A stretch of DNA of 19,678 nt from Trachipleistophora hominis (lineage: Eukaryota > Microsporidia > Pleistophoridae). Position 1 is the first letter of the stretch. Every line of letters starts with the position of its first letter. Below, piece by piece: positions 15,047 through 19,678 of the stretch. The translations under genes and the position numbers were made by a program. The stretch covers positions 66,053-85,730 of the forward strand of contig JH993974.1 of NCBI GenBank assembly GCA_000316135.1. The letters are read 5' to 3'. The notes below the pieces were generated by a model. It was not told the DNA's origin, made no database searches, and was given only the letters and a program-made list of their open reading frames with translations.

Positions 15047-16131
15047 AATAATAATGTTATATTTTATAGCTTTGGGATGTTTATTCGATGGTTCTTTACT
15101 GCTCATAACTTAGAGTTACGCTATATTACATGCTTAGTTGTTTTCAATGTTGTATTACCTGATAATAATGTTATATTTCATCTTTTTTAAAAAGTACTAT
15201 TCTCATATCATGTTGAGTTTCTCAGCTAGAAAAACAGTAATTGATATAATTTACCTATATCACGTGAATAAACTGCCGTTAAGGTTACTTTAGGCACTCA
15301 ACGTACCAGAAAAGTTTTTTAAATGTAGTAAAGAATATGTTGTAGTTATTTAACAGACTTTTGAAAAAAAGATTTTCTTAAATACAAAGCATTCATCCAA
15401 ACGTTTTAGTTACAGTAGACTGCCGTGAATTATTATCATAATATGCTCTCAAACGGTTTAGTAATAACATTCTATACAGTTCAAAACAAATTTATGGGAA
15501 AGTTTAAAGAGCAACGTGGCTCTTCCACATTTTATAAACAACACAATACATCGCTTTAACGTAGTTACGAAATAATTGGTTGAAAATTTATTAATTTATT
15601 ATAACGGCTATTATTGTCATACGTTGAGTTTGCATATATCTGATGATTATGGGCTACTAGAGACTTAAATACCAAGGACACCTATGTAATGGTTTTACAG
15701 TATGAATTTAATTATATCGGGATGTTCTTACTTTGTAATAATTTTTATACCGTAGTTATCGTTTCGTAATTTACCATTTCAGTATCTTTGTTTCGTATTT
15801 CGGGGAAATATACTTTTAGAATGTGCAGGATGTGCCTTACAACCGTGTATGTTGCTTTAATCTATAATTATGACTAAAGAAGAGTTGAAGTCACATACAG
15901 GATTGACCTGTTTAATTATGTGATATATCACATTTATAGGTCTGTATCACTAGCCCTTCGCACTTATCTATACACATTTTTGTATTACAATACGTTTCTA
16001 TCGCTTACATTCTATGCATACATTGCTGGAACGTTAGAATAACTGACTAATATTATGAAAAATGGTCTTTCATTATATCGTGAAGTGGCAAATCAAATTT
16101 ATTAACTTCTAATTACTCTCACTTGCCTTTA
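15047..16131. other. AT-rich spacer
   Basis: About 1.1 kb without a supported gene. It contains a 17-base direct repeat (ATAATAATGTTATATTT at 15048-15064 and 15162-15178) and a perfect 16-base palindrome at 15918-15933. Confidence 0.6.
15918..15933. promoter_or_regulatory. Perfect 16-bp palindrome ATGTGATATATCACAT
   Basis: The two 8-base halves are exact reverse complements with no spacer. It lies about 200 bases before the phosphatase gene, which could suit a dimeric transcription factor. No factor is proposed; in AT-rich DNA chance palindromes are not rare. Confidence 0.3.
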
Positions 16132-16135
16132 CCCC
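16132..16135 (+). promoter_or_regulatory. CCCC initiator-like motif
   Basis: TTACCCCTGATG puts CCCC two bases before the ATG at 16138; extension to TTG at 16123 is unnecessary. Confidence 0.6.
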
Positions 16136-16137
16136 TG

Positions 16138-17040
16138 ATGGACGTTTTAGAATCAAAAGTGCTCAACGGTCAGATTCTTTCAGCCCAAGAAATAGATCAT
16201 CTGTGCACAAAGGTAATATCTATACTAGTGAATGAGCCAAACATACTTTCAAAATCATCGCCCATCACCATTGTTGGCGACATTCACGGTCAATTTTTCG
16301 ATCTGCTGAACATCTTCAAAAAGTTCGGATCACCAAAATGTACACGCTACGTGTTTCTAGGAGACTATGTTGACCGAGGTGTTCATTCGGTCGAGACCCT
16401 CTCCTTGCTCTTGATATACAAAGTAATGTATCCTGAAAATATGACTATTCTACGTGGAAATCACGAAAGTAGCAAGATTAGCTCCATCTACGGGTTTAGC
16501 GATGAGGTACGCAAGAAATACGGGGATTTGGCAGCGTATCGTGCATTTTGTGAAGTATTTGAGTATCTTGTGCTTGGATGCATTGTTGATGGACGGCTTT
16601 TTTGTGTACACGGCGGAATCTCGTCTAGTATAATAAATCTAGACGACTTCACGAAAATGCCAAGATTCTACCACGCCCCCGAGAAGAGCAAGATTGGGGA
16701 CTTATTATGGTCTGATCCATCGCAACAATTAGGTTTTACGCCAAATGTGCGAGGAACCGGATGTGCGTATGGCAATGATGTAGTAACAAAATTCCTCATG
16801 GTAAATCAATTGCAGAAAATTATACGCTCACATCAACTGGTAATGGAAGGTTATAAGTTTAATTTCAAGGATGAGAGCGTGGCGACCGTATGGTCAGCAC
16901 CTAATTACTGTTATAGATGCGGGAATATAGCATCGGTGTTAATGGTTGATGGGGAGGTAAGAAAAGAAAATTTCAGGTTATTTGTGGCTGTAGATGATCA
17001 GGCACCCGGATATGATCTTAGAAGTCTATTTTTTAGATAA
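16138..17040 (+). CDS. PP2A-family Ser/Thr phosphatase catalytic subunit, closest to PP4
   Basis: This metal-dependent phosphatase removes phosphate from Ser/Thr in proteins. All core motifs are present in the 300-residue chain: GDIHG (47-51, metal ligands D48 and H50), GDYVDRG (75-81, D76), RGNHE (106-110, N108 and catalytic H109), HGG (158-160, H158), H232 in SHQLVMEGYK, and SAPNYCYRCGN (253-263). HQLVMEGYK and the segments around residues 143-165 and 189-194 fit PP4 slightly better than PP6 or PP2A. Odd points: the C-terminus ends SLFFR, whereas PP2A, PP4 and PP6 end in a carboxymethylated YFL, and the usual NHESRQ and YGFYDEC segments read NHESSK and YGFSDEV. Regulatory-subunit binding or methylation may therefore differ. 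The start is the ATG behind CCCC. Catalytic function is secure; subfamily is moderate. Confidence 0.88.
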   Translation: MDVLESKVLNGQILSAQEIDHLCTKVISILVNEPNILSKSSPITIVGDIHGQFFDLLNIFKKFGSPKCTRYVFLGDYVDRGVHSVETLSLLLIYKVMYPENMTILRGNHESSKISSIYGFSDEVRKKYGDLAAYRAFCEVFEYLVLGCIVDGRLFCVHGGISSSIINLDDFTKMPRFYHAPEKSKIGDLLWSDPSQQLGFTPNVRGTGCAYGNDVVTKFLMVNQLQKIIRSHQLVMEGYKFNFKDESVATVWSAPNYCYRCGNIASVLMVDGEVRKENFRLFVAVDDQAPGYDLRSLFFR

Positions 17041-19678
17041 AACTGTGCATATGTAGCACCAATTTTTATGGTTAAAGAGAAATTTGTGGCAGACCTGGAA
17101 CCACGATGAAATAATTGATAATTATTACAGTAGATAAAAAAATATTGATGTGATATGGAAGAGATTTTGGTGAGATTTTTGCAATTTAAGCACGTGGATA
17201 TGAATCATAAGGTTCGTTAAAATATTAAACAATACTACCATGCAAGTATTACACGATGTGCTGAAATTTGTCATTATCTATGTTATAGCTGTAAATTCTT
17301 AATATATTTATTCATTACCACATATAATATGAATATTATACTCGATACTGTTTTACTTGCCATAATTTTTGCTCTATTGCTGCACAAAAAAACGGTTCTG
17401 AACTAATTTCCATTTATTTACTTCCTTTATTGTTCTTTCCGGTTGTTAATTAATTATTTCATTGTTCATTTCATGATATAGTACTGTGTTTCTTACTCAG
17501 AGCATGTTTGTTTTATTACCATGCTATTGATCAAATACATTAAACTGATAAAAATATATTGAATTTTCTTAAAATTAAATTTAAACTCCCAGCGGAATGC
17601 TGTAGGCTTGTCCACCAGTGAACAAAAATATTTACTATTTACTGTTTTTGCTGTGTTCACACATAATAACATTTATCATCTATGTATTGAATGAGAACTT
17701 TTACGTATAACACAATCATAAACAATCCAACACAAAATAAACTAACCGGTTATCTCAGCGAGTGTCAGAATGGGTTTATCAAACCTGTCATAATATTGGG
17801 AATGACACGATGTTGTGATACAAGAGACAATAAGCCATAAGTCTCGTAAAATAAAAAAATGATATGGTATTAACATTCTTATACACACTGGCTGAACGTA
17901 TTAGTATGTGTTTTTCATTCCAGAAAGAAAAAGCCTTTGATCTAGACTTATAGTCGTGCGTTACGAAGTATTGTGGTCATGTAAATTAAATATCAAAATA
18001 AATTTTGTTTATTAATGGATTGACTATATAATTCGGTGAAGTTGTTGCTATATTTTCTATTTCTCAGCGTAGGATAACCATTTTTTGCACGTACGTTATC
18101 ACTACTTTCTAATTTTATTTACGTAATAATACACGGGTTGATTTATACAATACATTTTATTTTCTGGTTGCTCCAACCTAAATTCAATCCATTGTTCTTC
18201 AGAATCATTGCGATTTATGAACCGTTATAAGTGTTTTGTTCGTTAAATTTTATCAAAAAATAATGTTTCATGATTCAACATCAATAAAAATAAATTTATT
18301 ATGTACAATCTTGGTGGTGAACGATTCGTTGGTATCAAGACAAATAAAAACCTTGCAGATGCTATGAATTACAATACAACCTTTATGAAATAATTCTCCA
18401 TACCTTTTTTATTTAAATCTTGATATGACCTCAGCAAATACTTAATCACACAGGGTTACTGGCCATGATGAAGACGAAATATTAATCACAATTAATAAAA
18501 ATTAAAGAGGACTATTAATAGCGGGGCTTTGGTAAAAGAAACACAATCGTATCTTAAGTTATTTACATTTTTGTTCAAGGTTATTATCTTGTATTATTAG
18601 TTTTTAAGCATATGATTTATTCGCATCAGTGCTCATGATGAGCTACCAGATAAAATATTAAAAAAGACAGATATTTCGGATCTTTCACTCAAATAATGGA
18701 CTAAGATCGATTTGTGAAATATTAATAAGTTGAATCCCTAGTGTGAGCTCAGGAATCGAAATCGCTGTTAGACGGATTGAAAGTCAAATGACATCTAACG
18801 TAGGTTGGGAGGTACTTAAAGATATGGTTGTTCCAATCATAAAATCTTTTTAATTTGTTTTTTCCTTTCGTAAGTTTATTTACGCTGTTTTCCTTTCCAT
18901 TTTATGTTACAATTTTTTAATATTTAAAAGTTTCCTCTTCAGAAAAATTACTAGGCCACTGAAATACTACGACTGATAGGAAAGAAAACTAAATGTTTTT
19001 TATTTATCACAGAAGCAGCAAAAATTATTGAATCAATAAAAAATTAGTTAAGTTGGTATATCATTCATTTTTTTAATAATATTTTAATATTTAAAATGTT
19101 AATGATATTGTAGGTGTGAATAGAATAACAATGCCGAAGTTATAAGTTGATTTATGTGGATGGAATTGTAAACATTTTCATTTTGGATCTGATACGACAA
19201 GTAAAATGCTATTATCTTTTGAGATTTTCAAAAATTAATGATTAATTTGCTTTATATTTACATATTATATGCATTTAAAACAACAATATGACTTTTTTCG
19301 TTTTTAAAAAAGTAAGTTTAATTATCTCAACTATACGTTTCATCCAATCAAACATGCTCTTCTGGTCCACTGGAACCGACCATAGCCACCAGCCTGTGGT
19401 TCATGTTTTCTTAAAAAAAGTTGTATGATTCCTTTTTTCTGATTTTCATTCAAGTCATTGTGCAACATTTATCAAGTTTTTAGTAAAATCACCAACATCA
19501 CATATCAACACTAGATAAAATATTACCTTTAAGCAACAATTATATATGTTAAACTCTTATCAAGAACATGCCAATCTCACCAACAATCCTTTAGTTCGTG
19601 ATAATAACAATCGAATGAGAATATAATCAAAAAATAATCCGTAATTATATTCTGAAATATTAGTTTAAACTAGCTGCG
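17041..19678. other. Long AT-rich stretch without supported genes
   Basis: There are 2.6 kb with no ORF of useful length and no start with a CCC signal on either strand. Contents seen: a full dispersed element at 19353-19405 and a 39-codon open frame at 18734-18853 without a good start. No tRNA or rRNA was found by eye. Confidence 0.6.
19353..19405 (+). repeat. Dispersed hairpin element, full-length copy
   Basis: It reads CATGCTCTTCTGGTCCACTG, then GAACCGACCATAGCCACCAG, then CCTGTGGTTCATG. TGGTC/GACCA form the first stem. In the second half CCAC/GTGG pair around CAGCCT, extended by a G-T and an A-T pair. The first 20 bases nearly match the fragment at 1811. Confidence 0.75.

Noticed and set aside
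15048..15178. 17-base direct repeat ATAATAATGTTATATTT, 114 bases apart
   Set aside because: Very AT-rich and short; no sign of a duplicated unit or mobile element between the copies.
16123..16137. Upstream extension of the phosphatase
   Set aside because: It starts with TTG and includes the CCCC signal; the ATG at 16138 fits family length.

Overview
The window is nuclear DNA of a eukaryote with very small, intron-poor genes, most likely a microsporidian. I infer this from three things. The recognisable proteins are eukaryotic and shorter than their usual homologues: a PP4/PP2A-type phosphatase, kinetochore Nuf2, V-ATPase c'', a Mediator Med10-like protein and an Lso2-like ribosome factor. 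Eleven of the accepted starts have a CCC/CCCC run just before the ATG, nearly always within 0-8 bases, which is the initiator-type signal reported for microsporidia. Non-coding DNA is AT-rich and the genes are mostly continuous. Gene density is low for the group (well under half the window is coding), which fits an expanded-intergenic lineage such as that of Trachipleistophora; this placement is inference.

Layout. The left part (1-5.1 kb) holds small genes in long AT-rich spacers: an Nsl1/Mis14-like kinetochore candidate (671-1177, +), an unknown 67-aa protein (1967-2170, +), an unknown 70-aa protein (3177-3389, +), an Lso2-like ribosome-dormancy factor (3702-3947, -), an HSBP1-like coiled coil (4637-4834, -) and an ORF with an unresolved 5' end (4901-5098, -). 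From 5.1 to 8.2 kb there is little beyond a 51-aa Lys-rich ORF (6646-6801, -) and a doubtful 85-aa ORF (7559-7816, +). The core (8.2-13.7 kb) has Nuf2 (8172-9458, +), a new 42-aa basic microprotein (9510-9638, -), a 729-aa coiled-coil protein (9817-12006, -), V-ATPase c'' (12416-12958, +) and a Med10-like protein (13264-13680, -). Then come a CENP-X/Mhf2-like histone-fold protein (13860-14072, -), an unknown 85-aa protein (14789-15046, +) and the phosphatase (16138-17040, +). The last 2.6 kb has no supported gene.

The genes do not form an operon. Most belong to core nuclear or cellular machinery: kinetochore (Nuf2, Nsl1-like, CENP-X-like), transcription (Med10-like), phosphorylation control (PP4-like), ribosome dormancy (Lso2-like) and organelle acidification (V-ATPase). 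Three of about fifteen genes look centromere- or kinetochore-related, but they are not adjacent.

The most interesting non-coding signal is a dispersed ~50-bp element (best copies at 3511, 5729 and 19353, with partial copies at 1271, 1446, 1811 and 2564) that can fold into a hairpin whose stem changes sequence between copies. I see two promoter classes: CCC-at-start genes, and a smaller set with a TATA box 17-31 bases before the ATG and no CCC.
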